This document shows positions 24,654 through 34,872 of a stretch of DNA of 64,000 nucleotides, piece by piece. How positions within the stretch are numbered: the first letter of the stretch is position 1; each line of letters starts with the position of its first letter. This DNA is from Leclercia adecarboxylata (GTDB lineage Bacteria; Pseudomonadota; Gammaproteobacteria; Enterobacterales; Enterobacteriaceae), in assembly GCF_006874705.1 (NCBI RefSeq), contig NZ_CP035382.1, forward strand, positions 62,001 through 126,000, read 5' to 3'. The position numbers were made by a program, and so were the translations under genes. The notes under the pieces are model-generated. The model was not told the origin of the DNA. It made no database searches and worked only from the letters and a program-made list of their open reading frames with translations.

Positions 24654-24694
24654 CACGACACTGCTTATTGCTTTGATTATTCTTTGCTTTCCCA

Positions 24695-24781
24695 TGGTAG
24701 CCGGAGTGGGACTTGAACCCACACAGCGCGAACGCCGAGGGATTTTAAATCCCTTGTGTCTACCGATTCCACCATCCGGCC
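24695..24781 (-). tRNA. leuZ: tRNA-Leu, anticodon UAA
   Basis: 87 nt ending in an encoded CCA. The acceptor GGCCGGA pairs with TCCGGCT, with one G-U pair. The anticodon loop carries TAA within GATTTAAAATC, and a long class II variable arm (CTCGGCGTTCGCGCTG) is present, as in leucine tRNAs. Last of three co-transcribed tRNAs; order and sequence match E. coli leuZ apart from acceptor and T-arm bases. Confidence 0.97.
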
Positions 24782-24793
24782 TCGGGAAGAAAG

Positions 24794-24867
24794 TGGAGGC
24801 GCGTTCCGGAGTCGAACCGGACTAGACGGATTTGCAATCCGCTACATAACCGCTTTGCTAACGCGCC
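24794..24867 (-). tRNA. cysT: tRNA-Cys, anticodon GCA
   Basis: 74 nt with encoded CCA. Acceptor GGCGCGT pairs with ACGCGCC, anticodon loop contains GCA (GATTGCAAATC), T loop GGTTCGACTC. Middle gene of the glyW-cysT-leuZ operon, 12 bp before leuZ. Confidence 0.98.
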
Positions 24868-24918
24868 TTAAATCTTTTGTCTTGCGACTGACACCCGCTA
24901 TTGCGACTGTCTTAAATT

Positions 24919-24994
<76 letters not shown>

Positions 24995-25068
24995 AATCAT
25001 CAAGTCATTGTGCTAATCACTTGATTTTTTTATCGACTAACGAACCGTGCCGTCGTTCGATGCGTTGC

Positions 25069-25096
25069 ATTCTACTTACCTGACGCTTTGAGTCAA
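25069..25096 (-). promoter_or_regulatory. Promoter of the tRNA operon
   Basis: TTGACT (25091-25096), 16 bp, TAGAAT (25069-25074) on the minus strand, followed by a GC-containing discriminator. It lies between pgsA and glyW and would give a short tRNA precursor leader. Confidence 0.8.
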
Positions 25097-25146
25097 CGTT
25101 ATTTTTCTTAACTCAAGATCGTTTGCTGAAAATTACGGCGAAACGA

Positions 25147-25695
25147 TCACTGATCAAGCAAATCGCCGCGTGCAGCGTTCAAATATTGCAACATTGACCA
25201 GAGCGTCAGCACTGCCGCGACCATAAACAAGCCGATACCAGCCCACTCCACCCACTCGTTAGGACGCCACAGCATCCACACCAGCGCCGCCATCTGCGCG
25301 GTGGTTTTCACCTTGCCAATCCAGGAGACCGCCACGCTGCTGCGTTTACCCAGCTCGGCCATCCACTCGCGCAGGGCCGAGATGATAATTTCACGGGCAA
25401 TCATGGTGGCGGCAGGCAGTGTCACCCACCAGCTGTGATAATGCTCCACCACCAGCACCATGGCGATGGCGACCATCACCTTATCGGCTACCGGGTCGAG
25501 GAAGGCGCCAAAACGGGTGCTCTGGTTCCAGCGACGCGCCAGATAGCCGTCAAACCAGTCGGTCACGGCCGCGACAAAAAAGATCAGGGCACAGGCAAAA
25601 GGCGCCCAGACGAAAGGCAGGTAAAACGCCAGCACAAAGAAAGGGATAAGGACGACGCGGAAAAGCGTTAACAACGTAGGGATGTTTAATCGCAT
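25147..25695 (-). CDS. pgsA: CDP-diacylglycerol-glycerol-3-phosphate 3-phosphatidyltransferase
   Basis: A 182-residue inner-membrane enzyme that makes phosphatidylglycerophosphate, the committed step to phosphatidylglycerol and cardiolipin. The CDP-alcohol phosphotransferase motif DG-x2-AR-x8-G-x3-D-x3-D is present as [19 protein letters not shown] plus PVAD. Length and sequence match E. coli PgsA, with four or so helices. It follows uvrC in the same direction, as in E. coli, and precedes the tRNA operon. Confidence 0.97.
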   Translation of the reverse strand: MRLNIPTLLTLFRVVLIPFFVLAFYLPFVWAPFACALIFFVAAVTDWFDGYLARRWNQSTRFGAFLDPVADKVMVAIAMVLVVEHYHSWWVTLPAATMIAREIIISALREWMAELGKRSSVAVSWIGKVKTTAQMAALVWMLWRPNEWVEWAGIGLFMVAAVLTLWSMLQYLNAARGDLLDQ

Positions 25696-25751
25696 AGTGA
25701 CGGTAACTGTTTGTTGTCAGTAATTATTAGCCCTATGTTGCTACAGAGCCC

Positions 25752-27584
25752 TCAATGTTTCAACGAGTAGTAGATCTTTTCTGCCAGCCCCTGCGAAATA
25801 CCCGGCACTTTTGCAATTTCCTCCACGCTGGCGTTGAGTAATCCTTGCAAACCGCCCATGTATTTCAGCAGCATCTGGCGACGCTTTGGCCCGACCCCTT
25901 CGATCGTTTCCAGCGTACTGGTGTTTTTGACCTTTGCCCGTTTCTTACGATGGCCGCCGATCGCATGATCGTGCGACTCGTCGCGAATATGCTGGATCAC
26001 ATGCAGCGCGGGTGAATCCGGCGGCAGGCTAAAGCCCTCCCCTTCCGGTTCCAGGAACAGCGTTTCCAGCCCGGCTTTACGGTCAGTGCCTTTGGCCACG
26101 CCCAGCAATAGCGGATGATGCTTATCCCAGGGGACATCCAGCTCGGCAAACACCGATTTTGCCTGGCCGAGCTGCCCTTTACCACCGTCAATGACGATAA
26201 CGTCCGGGATCTTACTCTCTTCAATGGCTTTGCCGTAGCGGCGGCGTAACACCTGATTCATTGCGGCGTAGTCATCCCCGGGGGTGATGCCGGTAATGTT
26301 GTAGCGACGATACTCCGCGCGCAGCGGCCCGTTGGCATCGAACACCACGCAGGAGGCAACGGTCTGCTCACCCATCGTGTGGCTGATGTCGAAACACTCC
26401 ATCCGTTTCACTTCTGGCAGCTGCAGCGTCGTCGCCAGCGCGGCAAGACGCTGATGAACGGTGGACTGCTGAGACAGTTTGGTGCTCAGTGCCGTCGCCG
26501 CGTTCGTGCGCGCCAGCTTAAGGTAACGGGCCCGATCGCCACGCGGTTTGGTCTGAACGTTCACCCGACGACCTGCCAGCTCCGACAGGGAATCGGACAG
26601 CAGCGTCTTATCGCTCAAATTAAAATCGAGCAAAATCTCCGACGGCAGGGTTCGCATTTGGCTGCCCTGCAAATAGAACTGGCCGACAAAGGTCTCCACC
26701 ACTTCGCCCAGCTCGGTGCCGCCCGGCACTTTCGGGAAGTAGCTGCGGCTGCCCAGCACCTTGCCCTGACGGATAAACAGCACATGCACACAGGCCATGC
26801 CTGCATCAAAGGAGACGCCAATCACGTCCAGGTCATCGCCGGTATTGGAGACAAACTGTTTTTCCGTGACCCGACGTACGGCCTGGATCTGATCGCGGAT
26901 CCGCGCCGCCTCTTCAAAGTTCAGCGCCTGGCTGGCCTTCTCCATGCGGGCAATCAGCTGGGTCAGGACCTGATCGTCTTTACCGGCGAGGAACAGGCGC
27001 ACATATTCTACCTGCTGCGCATACTCCTCTTCGCTGACCAGCCCTTCCACACAGGGCCCGAGGCAACGACCAATCTGATACTGCAGACAAGGACGGGAGC
27101 GGTTGCGATAGACGCTGTTTTCGCACTGGCGAATCGGGAAGATCTTTTGCAGCAGCGCCAGCGTTTCCCGCACGGCATAACCGTTAGGGAACGGGCCGAA
27201 GTACTCGCCTTTCGCATGTTTAGCGCCGCGATGGGTCGCCAGACGCGGATGGGTATCGCTGCTGAGAAAGATAAACGGATAGGATTTGTCATCGCGCAGC
27301 AGCACGTTGTAACGCGGCTGATAGAGCTTGATGTAGTTATGCTCCAACAACAGCGCTTCGGTCTCCGTGTGGGTCACAGTGACATCGATCTGCTGGATCT
27401 GAGCGACCAGCGCTTCTGTTTTGCGGGAGGCAAGATTGCTGCGGAAATAGCTGGAAAGTCGCTTTTTGAGATCTTTCGCTTTTCCGACGTAGATAACCGT
27501 CCCGCCGGCGTCATACATCCGGTAGACGCCTGGCTGGCTGGTAACAGTTTTCAGGAAAGCACTGGATTCAAACACATCACTCAC
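25752..27584 (-). CDS. uvrC: UvrABC excinuclease subunit C
   Basis: A 610-residue nucleotide-excision-repair nuclease. Order of domains: GIY-YIG nuclease (GVYRMYD...[10 protein letters not shown]) for the 3' incision, a cysteine cluster, the UVR helix ([12 protein letters not shown]) that contacts UvrB, the RNase-H-like domain for the 5' incision ([19 protein letters not shown]) and C-terminal helix-hairpin-helix repeats ([24 protein letters not shown]). GTG start at 27584 overlaps the uvrY stop by four bases, the coupled arrangement known in E. coli. Confidence 0.97.
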   Translation of the reverse strand: MSDVFESSAFLKTVTSQPGVYRMYDAGGTVIYVGKAKDLKKRLSSYFRSNLASRKTEALVAQIQQIDVTVTHTETEALLLEHNYIKLYQPRYNVLLRDDKSYPFIFLSSDTHPRLATHRGAKHAKGEYFGPFPNGYAVRETLALLQKIFPIRQCENSVYRNRSRPCLQYQIGRCLGPCVEGLVSEEEYAQQVEYVRLFLAGKDDQVLTQLIARMEKASQALNFEEAARIRDQIQAVRRVTEKQFVSNTGDDLDVIGVSFDAGMACVHVLFIRQGKVLGSRSYFPKVPGGTELGEVVETFVGQFYLQGSQMRTLPSEILLDFNLSDKTLLSDSLSELAGRRVNVQTKPRGDRARYLKLARTNAATALSTKLSQQSTVHQRLAALATTLQLPEVKRMECFDISHTMGEQTVASCVVFDANGPLRAEYRRYNITGITPGDDYAAMNQVLRRRYGKAIEESKIPDVIVIDGGKGQLGQAKSVFAELDVPWDKHHPLLLGVAKGTDRKAGLETLFLEPEGEGFSLPPDSPALHVIQHIRDESHDHAIGGHRKKRAKVKNTSTLETIEGVGPKRRQMLLKYMGGLQGLLNASVEEIAKVPGISQGLAEKIYYSLKH

Positions 27585-28237
27585 TGACTAATTAGGGTCT
27601 CGGCATTGCACAGACCATGACGGATGGCCAGGTGAGTGAGTTCAACGTCGCCATGTATGTTCAGTTTACTGAACATACGGTAGCGGTAGCTGTTCACCGT
27701 TTTCGGGCTGAGATTAAGCTGCTCGGAGATCTCATTCACCTTTTGGCCTTTGGTAATCATCAGCATAATCTGCAATTCGCGCTCAGACAAACTGGCAAAG
27801 GGTGATTCGGTCTTTTCTGGCTCAATCTGGCTGAGTGCCATCTGCTGTGCGATATCAGAAGCGATATAGCGCTGCCCGGAAAATACGGAGCGGATCGCAT
27901 TGACCATCTCCTGGGGAGCTGCGCCTTTGCTTAAATAGCCAGCAGCGCCGGCCTGCATTACTTTTGCAGGAAGGGGATTTTCAGTATGAACCGTCAGCAT
28001 GATCACTTTGGTATCAACAAAGGATCGCGCGATTTTGCGCGTCGCTTCCAGGCCGCCGATGCCGGGCATGTTCATGTCCATCAGGACAACGTCAGCGCTA
28101 TTCGACCGGCACCATTTTACGGCATCTTCACCGCAGCAGGCCTCACCAGCGACTTTAATACCTTTTATATCTTCAAGAATGCGTCGTATCCCTGCGCGCA
28201 CCAGTTCGTGGTCATCAACAAGAAGGACGTTGATCAA
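27581..28237 (-). CDS. uvrY: Response regulator UvrY of the BarA-UvrY system
   Basis: A 218-residue two-component regulator. Receiver domain: DDHELVRAG, phospho-acceptor in [10 protein letters not shown] (aspartate about residue 54), lysine in YLSKG. The C-terminal LuxR-type helix-turn-helix reads [10 protein letters not shown]...[19 protein letters not shown]. It activates the csrB/csrC sRNA genes and so controls carbon storage and motility. TTG start at 28237 with GGAG seven bases upstream, as in E. coli. Transcribed with uvrC. Confidence 0.97.
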   Translation of the reverse strand: MINVLLVDDHELVRAGIRRILEDIKGIKVAGEACCGEDAVKWCRSNSADVVLMDMNMPGIGGLEATRKIARSFVDTKVIMLTVHTENPLPAKVMQAGAAGYLSKGAAPQEMVNAIRSVFSGQRYIASDIAQQMALSQIEPEKTESPFASLSERELQIMLMITKGQKVNEISEQLNLSPKTVNSYRYRMFSKLNIHGDVELTHLAIRHGLCNAETLISQ

Positions 28238-28709
28238 AGGAAATTCTCCAGAATAGGGATAACGGCTACAGACAGTTAATTCGGCATATATTAACGGTTT
28301 TTATCCGAAACTGAAAACGTTAAAAAAAGCATGGCTTCGACAATGCTCTCTTTTTTGGAAATTAAGTTGTACATCAACTGGAAACGGAAGCCTTGCGCGA
28401 TGCGCCTTCGGCCACTTTTTTTAGGCGGATGTTTTCAAAAACTTACAAATTTTAAGCACTCTATTAATGCTGTTAAAATACACCTTTTAAATTTGTAACA
28501 ATAATTAACTTCCCTCCTACCTTCGTTAAACAATTAACCCACACTAAAGTCTTAGAAAATTCAGCGTTAATCTTTGTTCATTTGAATAAACAAAACGGGA
28601 GAAAGTACAAAAAACAAGCACTGCGTTTTTCCTGACGGCTTGTGATATACTCCGCCGCCTTAACTTTGATCTATGCGCTTAAGCGCTGTTTTTATCACGA
28701 GGAAAATAA
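28238..28709. other. Divergent uvrY/yecF regulatory region
   Basis: 472 bp with no supported gene. The right end holds the yecF promoter; the left part must hold the uvrY promoter. A short GCGCTTAAGCGC palindrome at 28676-28687 lies in the yecF leader. Confidence 0.5.
28643..28651 (+). promoter_or_regulatory. yecF extended -10 promoter
   Basis: TG-A-TATACT (28643-28651) is an extended -10 element with no good -35. Inferred start near 28658, about 50 nt before the yecF ATG. Confidence 0.55.
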
Positions 28710-28934
28710 ATGAGCACACCTGATTTCGCCACTGCGGAGAATAATCAAGAACTGGCACAGGAAGTCTCCTGTCTGAAATCCCTGCTGACCCTGATGCTGC
28801 AGGCGATGGGTCAGGCGGACGCCGGCCGTGTGATCATTAAGATGGAACGCCAGATTGCCCAGATGGAAGACCAGGCTCAGGCCGAGGTATTTTCCAGCAC
28901 CGTTAAGCAGATCAAGCAAGCTTACCGTCAATAA
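28710..28934 (+). CDS. yecF: Small conserved protein YecF (DUF2594)
   Basis: A 74-residue soluble helical protein matching E. coli YecF along its length (MSTPDF start, [16 protein letters not shown] centre, [11 protein letters not shown] end). The heptad-like leucines and a charged C-terminal helix suggest a small coiled-coil or dimer. Function unknown. Start 28710 follows GAGGA. Convergent with sdiA, with a shared terminator; position between uvrY and sdiA as in E. coli. Confidence 0.93.
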   Translation: MSTPDFATAENNQELAQEVSCLKSLLTLMLQAMGQADAGRVIIKMERQIAQMEDQAQAEVFSSTVKQIKQAYRQ

Positions 28935-28939
28935 AACAA

Positions 28940-28970
28940 AAACGGCTGAACGCAGTGCATTCAGCCGTTT
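28940..28970. terminator. Terminator between yecF and sdiA
   Basis: Perfect 11-bp stem AAACGGCTGAA/TTCAGCCGTTT with a nine-base loop. The A and T ends let it act in both directions. Confidence 0.75.
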
Positions 28971-29000
28971 ACTCGCCTGCCACGCAGAACAGAAGTGTAG

Positions 29001-29723
29001 TCAGATAATCCCCGTCGCTGCCGCATAGCACGCTATCTGCGTCTTGTTCGGCGCATTGAATTTCTTCTGCATATTTTTCTGATGGAAGTTCACCGTATTT
29101 TCAGAAATAGAAAGAATGATGGCTATTTCTGCCGATGTTTTCCCTTCCGCCGTCCATTTCAGAATCTCTTTCTCGCGCTTGCTGAATTTCATCTCCGGTG
29201 GCATCACCATTTCATGTTCCAGCCGTAGCAGCGTGGTCAACGCCAGTTGCACCAGAATTTGCAGACGCAATTCAACCACTTCACCCGCCATAAGGTTCAC
29301 GGACAGACTGGTACTGGAGACCGACAGAAATCCCATCGCATGATTAGGCAGCATCAGGCACTGGGTGATCCCTTTACGCAGCCCGTGGTCGCGCGCGCCG
29401 TCCCATAACGGTTGCGCCTCTGCAAATAAGGCATCGTTCCAGGGTAAATGCCCGTGAACGAAATTCTCGGGTTTGAGCACCGGATCGATGGTAAAGAAAT
29501 TTTCTGCGTGATACTGGGCCATCCACTGTTGCGGATAGGTCGAATGTACCGAGACTTTAGGCCGCGTGAAAGGTACCGGATGACGAACGCAGAGGGAAAA
29601 GAAATCGTACCCCAGGTTCTGAGTTTGTCGCTGAAGTTCGGGATATACCTCGTCGGCAGAAGTCATCTCCTGAAAACGGAGGAAGCATTCCCGTCGCCAT
29701 GTGAAAAAATCTAAATCCTTCAT
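29001..29723 (-). CDS. sdiA: LuxR-type quorum-sensing regulator SdiA
   Basis: A 240-residue LuxR homologue. The N-terminal autoinducer domain (about residues 1-165) senses acyl-homoserine lactones made by other species; no luxI synthase is present in the window, as expected for an orphan receptor. The C-terminal helix-turn-helix is FSKREKEILKWTAEGKT...LSISENTVNFHQKNMQKKF. In E. coli and Salmonella it affects cell division, rck and motility genes. Position between yecF and tcyN as in E. coli. Confidence 0.95.
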   Translation of the reverse strand: MKDLDFFTWRRECFLRFQEMTSADEVYPELQRQTQNLGYDFFSLCVRHPVPFTRPKVSVHSTYPQQWMAQYHAENFFTIDPVLKPENFVHGHLPWNDALFAEAQPLWDGARDHGLRKGITQCLMLPNHAMGFLSVSSTSLSVNLMAGEVVELRLQILVQLALTTLLRLEHEMVMPPEMKFSKREKEILKWTAEGKTSAEIAIILSISENTVNFHQKNMQKKFNAPNKTQIACYAAATGII

Positions 29724-29901
29724 ACTGACCGAATTAAGCCCCTGTAAAAGATAATCATTATTATGGATTCTTAAACTAACACATAAATCTTATTTATATG
29801 TATAAAATATCGACCCAACGATAATTATCTACACATTTTATACACTTAGGGCGGTTAAGACGGGATAAAATCAGGATGGCATTCATAGCGTGGGTGAATA
29901 T

Positions 29902-29930
29902 ATTGCTCCGGCGTTTAATTCCGGAGCAAT
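29902..29930 (-). terminator. Hairpin after tcyN
   Basis: Perfect 10-bp stem ATTGCTCCGG/CCGGAGCAAT with a nine-base loop, 15 bp beyond the tcyN stop. The tail is AT-rich without a clear T run. Confidence 0.6.
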
Positions 29931-29944
29931 TGAGAACAAATATG

Positions 29945-30697
29945 CTACTGCATGAGGAATTTTTCGAGGAATTGCCGGGTGCGCGGCTGCTGAGGATCGG
30001 CAAACAATGATTTTGCCGGCCCCTGCTCAACGATACGCCCCTGATCCATAAATATGGCCCTGTCCGCCACGTCGCGGGCAAAACTCATCTCGTGGGTGAC
30101 GATCACCAGGGTACGCTTTTCCTGCGCCAGCTGACGAATGGTGTTCAGCACTTCCCCCACCAGCTCCGGATCCAGCGCCGACGTCGGTTCATCAAAGAGG
30201 ATCACGTCAGGACGCATCGCCAGCGCGCGGGCAATCGCCACCCGCTGCTGCTGCCCGCCGGAGAGACGACGCGGGTAGCTGCTCTCCTTGCCGGACAGCC
30301 CTACCTTCGCCAGCAGCTCGCGGGCGCGGGCGGTGGCCTCCTCTTTCGGTTCGCCTTTGACAATCACCGGCCCTTCAATGATGTTCTCCAGCACCGTGCG
30401 ATGAGGAAACAGATTGAAGCTCTGGAAGACGAAGCCAACGTGCTGACGCAGGCGGCGGATCAGTCCCTTTTGCTGGCTCAGCGACCTGCCGGTATCGATG
30501 GTGATCTCCCCCACGCGGATGGTGCCGCCTTCCGGGTGTTCCAGCAGGTTGATACTGCGCAGCAGCGTGGTTTTACCGGAGCCGCTTGGCCCGATGATCG
30601 CCACCACTTCGCCCTCCTGCACTTCCAGGTCGATCCCGTGCAACACCGTCTGGCCGTGAAACTTCTTCACCAGGTTTTTAACGTCGATAGCACTCAT
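29945..30697 (-). CDS. tcyN: Cystine ABC transporter ATPase TcyN (YecC)
   Basis: A 250-residue ATPase of the polar amino-acid family. Walker A GPSGSGKTT, Q loop VFQSFNLFPH, signature LSGGQQQRVAIARAL, Walker B VILFDEPTSALDPE and switch THEMSFA are all intact. With TcyJ and TcyL it imports L-cystine (and diaminopimelate). It overlaps tcyL by four bases. Last gene of the dcyD-side operon. Confidence 0.96.
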   Translation of the reverse strand: MSAIDVKNLVKKFHGQTVLHGIDLEVQEGEVVAIIGPSGSGKTTLLRSINLLEHPEGGTIRVGEITIDTGRSLSQQKGLIRRLRQHVGFVFQSFNLFPHRTVLENIIEGPVIVKGEPKEEATARARELLAKVGLSGKESSYPRRLSGGQQQRVAIARALAMRPDVILFDEPTSALDPELVGEVLNTIRQLAQEKRTLVIVTHEMSFARDVADRAIFMDQGRIVEQGPAKSLFADPQQPRTRQFLEKFLMQ

Positions 30698-31362
30698 TTC
30701 GGATCACGCTCCTGGCGGTTAAGCTGGTTTTCAAAATAGTTTTGCAGCGCCGACAGCACCGTCGCCATCACCCAGTAGATCAGCGAGGCGGCCAGGTACA
30801 TGGTGAAAACCTCCAGCGTGCGCGAGGTGATCAGCTGCGCCTGGCGGAACAGCTCCGGCACCTGAATGGTGGCCGCCAGCGAGGTGTCTTTCACCAGGCT
30901 GATAAAGCTGTTGCTCAGCGGCGGCAGCGCTACCCGTGCGGCCTGGGGCAGGATTGCCCGGCGCAGGGTTTGCCATGGGGTCATGCCGATACTGGCTGCA
31001 GCTTCCCACTGCCCTTTTTCAATAGAGGAGATTGCCGCGCGCAGGGTTTCCGCCGCATAGGCAGCAGTATTAAGCGACAGACCGATCATTGCCGCCGGGA
31101 TGGGATCCAACTCAATGCCAAACTGTGGCAGGCCGTAGTAAATCATGAAAAGCTGGGCAATCAGCGGCGTGCCGCGGAAGATGGAAATATAAAAACGCGC
31201 CAGCCAGCGCACGGGCAGCAGAGGCGACAGGCGCATCAGCGCCAAAACAAAGCCCAGCAGCAGCCCAAAGAACATCCCGCCAATACTCAGTTGCAGCGTA
31301 AACACCGCACCTTTCAGCAGGTAAGGCAACGAATCCATCACCAGTTGAATACTTTCTTGCAT
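30694..31362 (-). CDS. tcyL: Cystine ABC transporter permease TcyL (YecS)
   Basis: A 222-residue inner-membrane permease of the HisMQ type with five helices and the EAA loop EKGQWEAAASIGMTPWQTLRRAILPQA-type region visible near residues 130-155. It forms the cystine channel with TcyN as motor. Coupled to tcyN by ATGA overlap; 21 bp separate it from dcyD upstream. Confidence 0.96.
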   Translation of the reverse strand: MQESIQLVMDSLPYLLKGAVFTLQLSIGGMFFGLLLGFVLALMRLSPLLPVRWLARFYISIFRGTPLIAQLFMIYYGLPQFGIELDPIPAAMIGLSLNTAAYAAETLRAAISSIEKGQWEAAASIGMTPWQTLRRAILPQAARVALPPLSNSFISLVKDTSLAATIQVPELFRQAQLITSRTLEVFTMYLAASLIYWVMATVLSALQNYFENQLNRQERDPK

Positions 31363-31383
31363 TATGATTTTTCTGCCTGTGAT

Positions 31384-32406
<1,023 letters not shown>

Positions 32407-32434
32407 TTATTATGCACGTTGCTGGCGAGGAAAT

Positions 32435-32467
32435 AAAAAAGGCGCTTATCAAAGCGCCTTTTTTTGC
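32435..32467 (-). terminator. Terminator between tcyJ and dcyD
   Basis: AAGGCGCTT/AAGCGCCTT stem flanked by A and T runs. On the minus strand it follows tcyJ and ends in a T run, so the receptor gene can be expressed at a higher level than dcyD-tcyLN. Confidence 0.88.
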
Positions 32468-32477
32468 ATTCAACTGC

Positions 32478-33278
32478 TTACTTTGTGACGTCTGCCCCGA
32501 ACCATTTCTCGGAGAGCGCCTTCAGGCTGCCGTCTTTCTGCATCTCAGCAATCGCACCGTCGACGGCTTTCACCAGGTCGTCGTTGTCTTTGCGGATCGC
32601 AACGCCAGCTTCCTGACGGGAGAAGGCATCACCGGCAACCGCGAGGGTGTCTTTGGTTTTCTTCACCAGATCCAGCGCCGCCAGGCGGTCAACCAGAATG
32701 GCGTCGATACGGCCTACGCGCAGATCCTGGTATTTGGTCGGGTCATCGTCATAGGTACGAATATCGACGCCCTGCACGTTCTGGCGCAGCCACTCTTCGT
32801 AGTTGGTCCCCAGACCGACACCGACTTTTTTGCCTTTCAGATCGGCAGCAGATTTAATGGTGCCTTCGTTGCCTTTCTTCACCAGCGCCTGGATACCGGA
32901 GACGGTATAAGGGGTGGAGAAATCATACTTTTTCTTACGCTCGTCAGAGATGGTGACCTGGTTAATCACCACATCAATACGTTTGGAGTCCAGCGAGGCC
33001 AGCATGCCGTCCCATTTGGTCGGCTTCAGCGACGCTTTCACGCCGAGGTGTTTCGCCAGCTCTTCAGCAAACTCCACTTCAAACCCGGTCAGTTTACCGT
33101 CGTCACCCTGGAAGCTGAACGGAGGATAAGTGCCTTCCAGCCCAACCAGCAGCGTGCCGCGCTCTTTAACTTTATTTAACAGACCTTCTGCCGCGAACGT
33201 TTTCACGCTCATACCGGCTACCAGCGCAACGGCCATTACACCCATCAGCGCCTGACGACCCAGAAGTGCAAATTTCAT
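32478..33278 (-). CDS. tcyJ: Cystine-binding periplasmic protein TcyJ (FliY)
   Basis: A 266-residue periplasmic receptor (bacterial extracellular solute-binding family 3). Signal peptide of about 29 residues ending SVKTFA. Motifs GTLLVGLEGTYPPFSF, GFEVEFAEELAKHLG and DVVINQVTISDERKKKYDFS are typical. It delivers L-cystine to TcyL-TcyN. Start 33278 gives the same length as E. coli FliY. It follows fliZ, and in E. coli is partly transcribed with fliAZ despite having no flagellar role. Confidence 0.96.
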   Translation of the reverse strand: MKFALLGRQALMGVMAVALVAGMSVKTFAAEGLLNKVKERGTLLVGLEGTYPPFSFQGDDGKLTGFEVEFAEELAKHLGVKASLKPTKWDGMLASLDSKRIDVVINQVTISDERKKKYDFSTPYTVSGIQALVKKGNEGTIKSAADLKGKKVGVGLGTNYEEWLRQNVQGVDIRTYDDDPTKYQDLRVGRIDAILVDRLAALDLVKKTKDTLAVAGDAFSRQEAGVAIRKDNDDLVKAVDGAIAEMQKDGSLKALSEKWFGADVTK

Positions 33279-33366
33279 ACTTACCCCGATATCATTGGAA
33301 TTTTGATTGTAGTGTAGGGCGTTCGGCCGCAAGGTCAAACACGACTGCGCTACATGTTATTCATTT

Positions 33367-33918
33367 TTAATATATATCAGAAGTTGTTTCGCGGTGGACT
33401 TTCTGCTTCGGCGTCACCGGCATTTGCGTTTTAAATTGCGCATACTTGCGCAGCGCAATCCGATAGTTGTTGGTGCTGGTCGCAGGCAGCCACGGCTCGA
33501 GATTCTCATCCAGATAGCCGCTGGTCAGTAAATCACGGGAGATACGTTGCGTGGTCAGATGCTGGCCCAGACGACGCAGACGCACGACATATTCGCGCAC
33601 CGTGCCATGGCTCATCTCTGTTTGCTCAAACAGGAATTGCTTGAAGCCGATGATATCGAAAAAGTCGCTCTGCTCTTTACAGTGCAGATCGCCACAAAAA
33701 CGACATAACGCCACCCACTCCTGTTGCTCTTGTTGCCATCCGGCCTCATCCAACAGGGTGTCGAGGCGGGAAATCGCAATTTTATTGACGATTTCGCCGC
33801 GACGAACCAGCGTGATGCGATCGAGCAGCTTATGGCAATGGGCGCAATGCGTCTGGCTGTGTTTAAAATCTTTCAGGTAGCGGCTTAATGGCCGTCTTTT
33901 TGATTGCTGCACCGTCAT
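33367..33918 (-). CDS. fliZ: Flagella regulatory protein FliZ
   Basis: A 183-residue cytoplasmic DNA-binding protein related to the core-binding domain of tyrosine recombinases. In E. coli it represses sigma-S promoters and favours motility over curli; in Salmonella it stabilises FlhDC action. The sequence matches E. coli FliZ, including the N-terminal basic region QSKRRPLSRYLKDFKH and the cysteines of HCHKLL and CRFCGDLHC. It lies 55 bp after fliA in the same operon. Confidence 0.95.
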   Translation of the reverse strand: MTVQQSKRRPLSRYLKDFKHSQTHCAHCHKLLDRITLVRRGEIVNKIAISRLDTLLDEAGWQQEQQEWVALCRFCGDLHCKEQSDFFDIIGFKQFLFEQTEMSHGTVREYVVRLRRLGQHLTTQRISRDLLTSGYLDENLEPWLPATSTNNYRIALRKYAQFKTQMPVTPKQKVHRETTSDIY

Positions 33919-33973
33919 GATAACTCCTGGTTGTCAATACGTTGTGCGGCACTTAACGGGTGATATAAATCAC

Positions 33974-34693
33974 CTATAACTTACCCAGCTTGGTACGTAA
34001 GCGTTTAATGGCCTGGCTGTGCAGCTGGCTAACCCGCGACTCCCCTACTTCCAGCACGGCACCAATCTCCTTGAGATTGAGCTCCTCCTGGTAATAGAGA
34101 GTCAGCACCAGCTGCTCGCGTTCCGGTAAAGCTTCGATGGCTTCCATCACGCGCTGGCGTACATTGCCTTCCATTAACTGGTGCAATGGGTTTTCCTGCT
34201 GATGATCGTCCGTCACCAGTTCGATGCTATCGCCATGCTCTTCGCGCCACTCGTCATAGGAGAAGAGTTGGCTATTGTTGGTATCGAGCAACATCTGGCG
34301 ATAGTCAGCCGTTGAGATCCCCAGACGCTCCGAAACTTCCGTTTCCGTTGCGTTACGTCCGAGCTCTTGTTCCAGCTGCCCCATTGCTTGCGCTACTTCG
34401 CGTGCATTGCGTCGAACGCTGCGCGGCACCCAATCCCGGCTGCGCAGTTCGTCGAGCATCGCACCACGAATACGCTGTACTGCGTAAGTCGTAAATGCCG
34501 TTCCTTGCAGAGCGTCGTACCGGTCAACTGCATTCAATAACCCGATACCGCCCGCTTGTAGCAGATCGTCCAGTTCCACACTCGCCGGTAGCCGCACCTG
34601 AAGCCGCAATGCTTCATGTCGCACCAGCGGAACATAACGCTGCCACAGCGAGTGTTTATCCATTACACCTTCAGCGGTATAGAGTGAATTCAC
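33974..34693 (-). CDS. fliA: Flagellar sigma factor FliA (sigma-28)
   Basis: A 239-residue RNA-polymerase sigma factor that reads class 3 flagellar promoters and is held by the anti-sigma factor FlgM. Region 2 (DLLQAGGIGLLNAVDRYDALQGTAF-type block), region 3 (SRDWVPRSVRRNAREV) and region 4 (LNLKEIGAVLEVGESRVSQL) are intact. GTG start at 34693, as in E. coli. Its targets fliC and fliD in this window have clear sigma-28 promoters. The gene precedes fliZ and follows the large glycosyltransferase gene. Confidence 0.97.
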   Translation of the reverse strand: MNSLYTAEGVMDKHSLWQRYVPLVRHEALRLQVRLPASVELDDLLQAGGIGLLNAVDRYDALQGTAFTTYAVQRIRGAMLDELRSRDWVPRSVRRNAREVAQAMGQLEQELGRNATETEVSERLGISTADYRQMLLDTNNSQLFSYDEWREEHGDSIELVTDDHQQENPLHQLMEGNVRQRVMEAIEALPEREQLVLTLYYQEELNLKEIGAVLEVGESRVSQLHSQAIKRLRTKLGKL

Positions 34694-34718
34694 GATAAAC
34701 AGCCCTGCGTTAGTTGAG

Positions 34719-34735
34719 TTATCGGCATGATTATC
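34719..34735 (-). promoter_or_regulatory. fliA promoter elements
   Basis: A sigma-28-type -10, GCCGATAA (34719-34726), and a sigma-70-type GATAAT (34730-34735) lie 25-45 bp upstream of the GTG. E. coli fliA also has both a class 2 and a class 3 promoter. No good sigma-28 -35 is seen at the right distance. Confidence 0.5.
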
Positions 34736-34766
34736 CGTTTCTGGAGGGTTTTTAATCGTGTGAATA

Positions 34767-34783
34767 GGGGGGGGAATGGGGGG
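34767..34783. repeat. G8-AAT-G6 homopolymer tract upstream of fliA
   Basis: Eight G residues (34767-34774) and six G residues (34778-34783) separated by AAT, about 75-90 bp before the fliA start codon. Homopolymers of this length are uncommon in enterobacterial intergenic DNA. Confidence 0.9.
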
Positions 34784-34872
34784 TTATTTTGAGAGTTAAG
34801 CTAAATGCGGTTTTATTGCAGCAAGGATAAAAAATTATCCTTGCTGCCGTAGTGTGAAGTTACAAAATTACG

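Noticed and set aside
26379..27587. 402-codon open frame antisense to uvrC
   Set aside because: It mirrors the codon structure of uvrC, has no recognisable domain or ribosome site, and uvrC is certain. Several similar long antisense frames occur opposite GC-rich genes (4410-5282, 12255-13256, 14457-15326, 43532-44506) and were rejected for the same reason.
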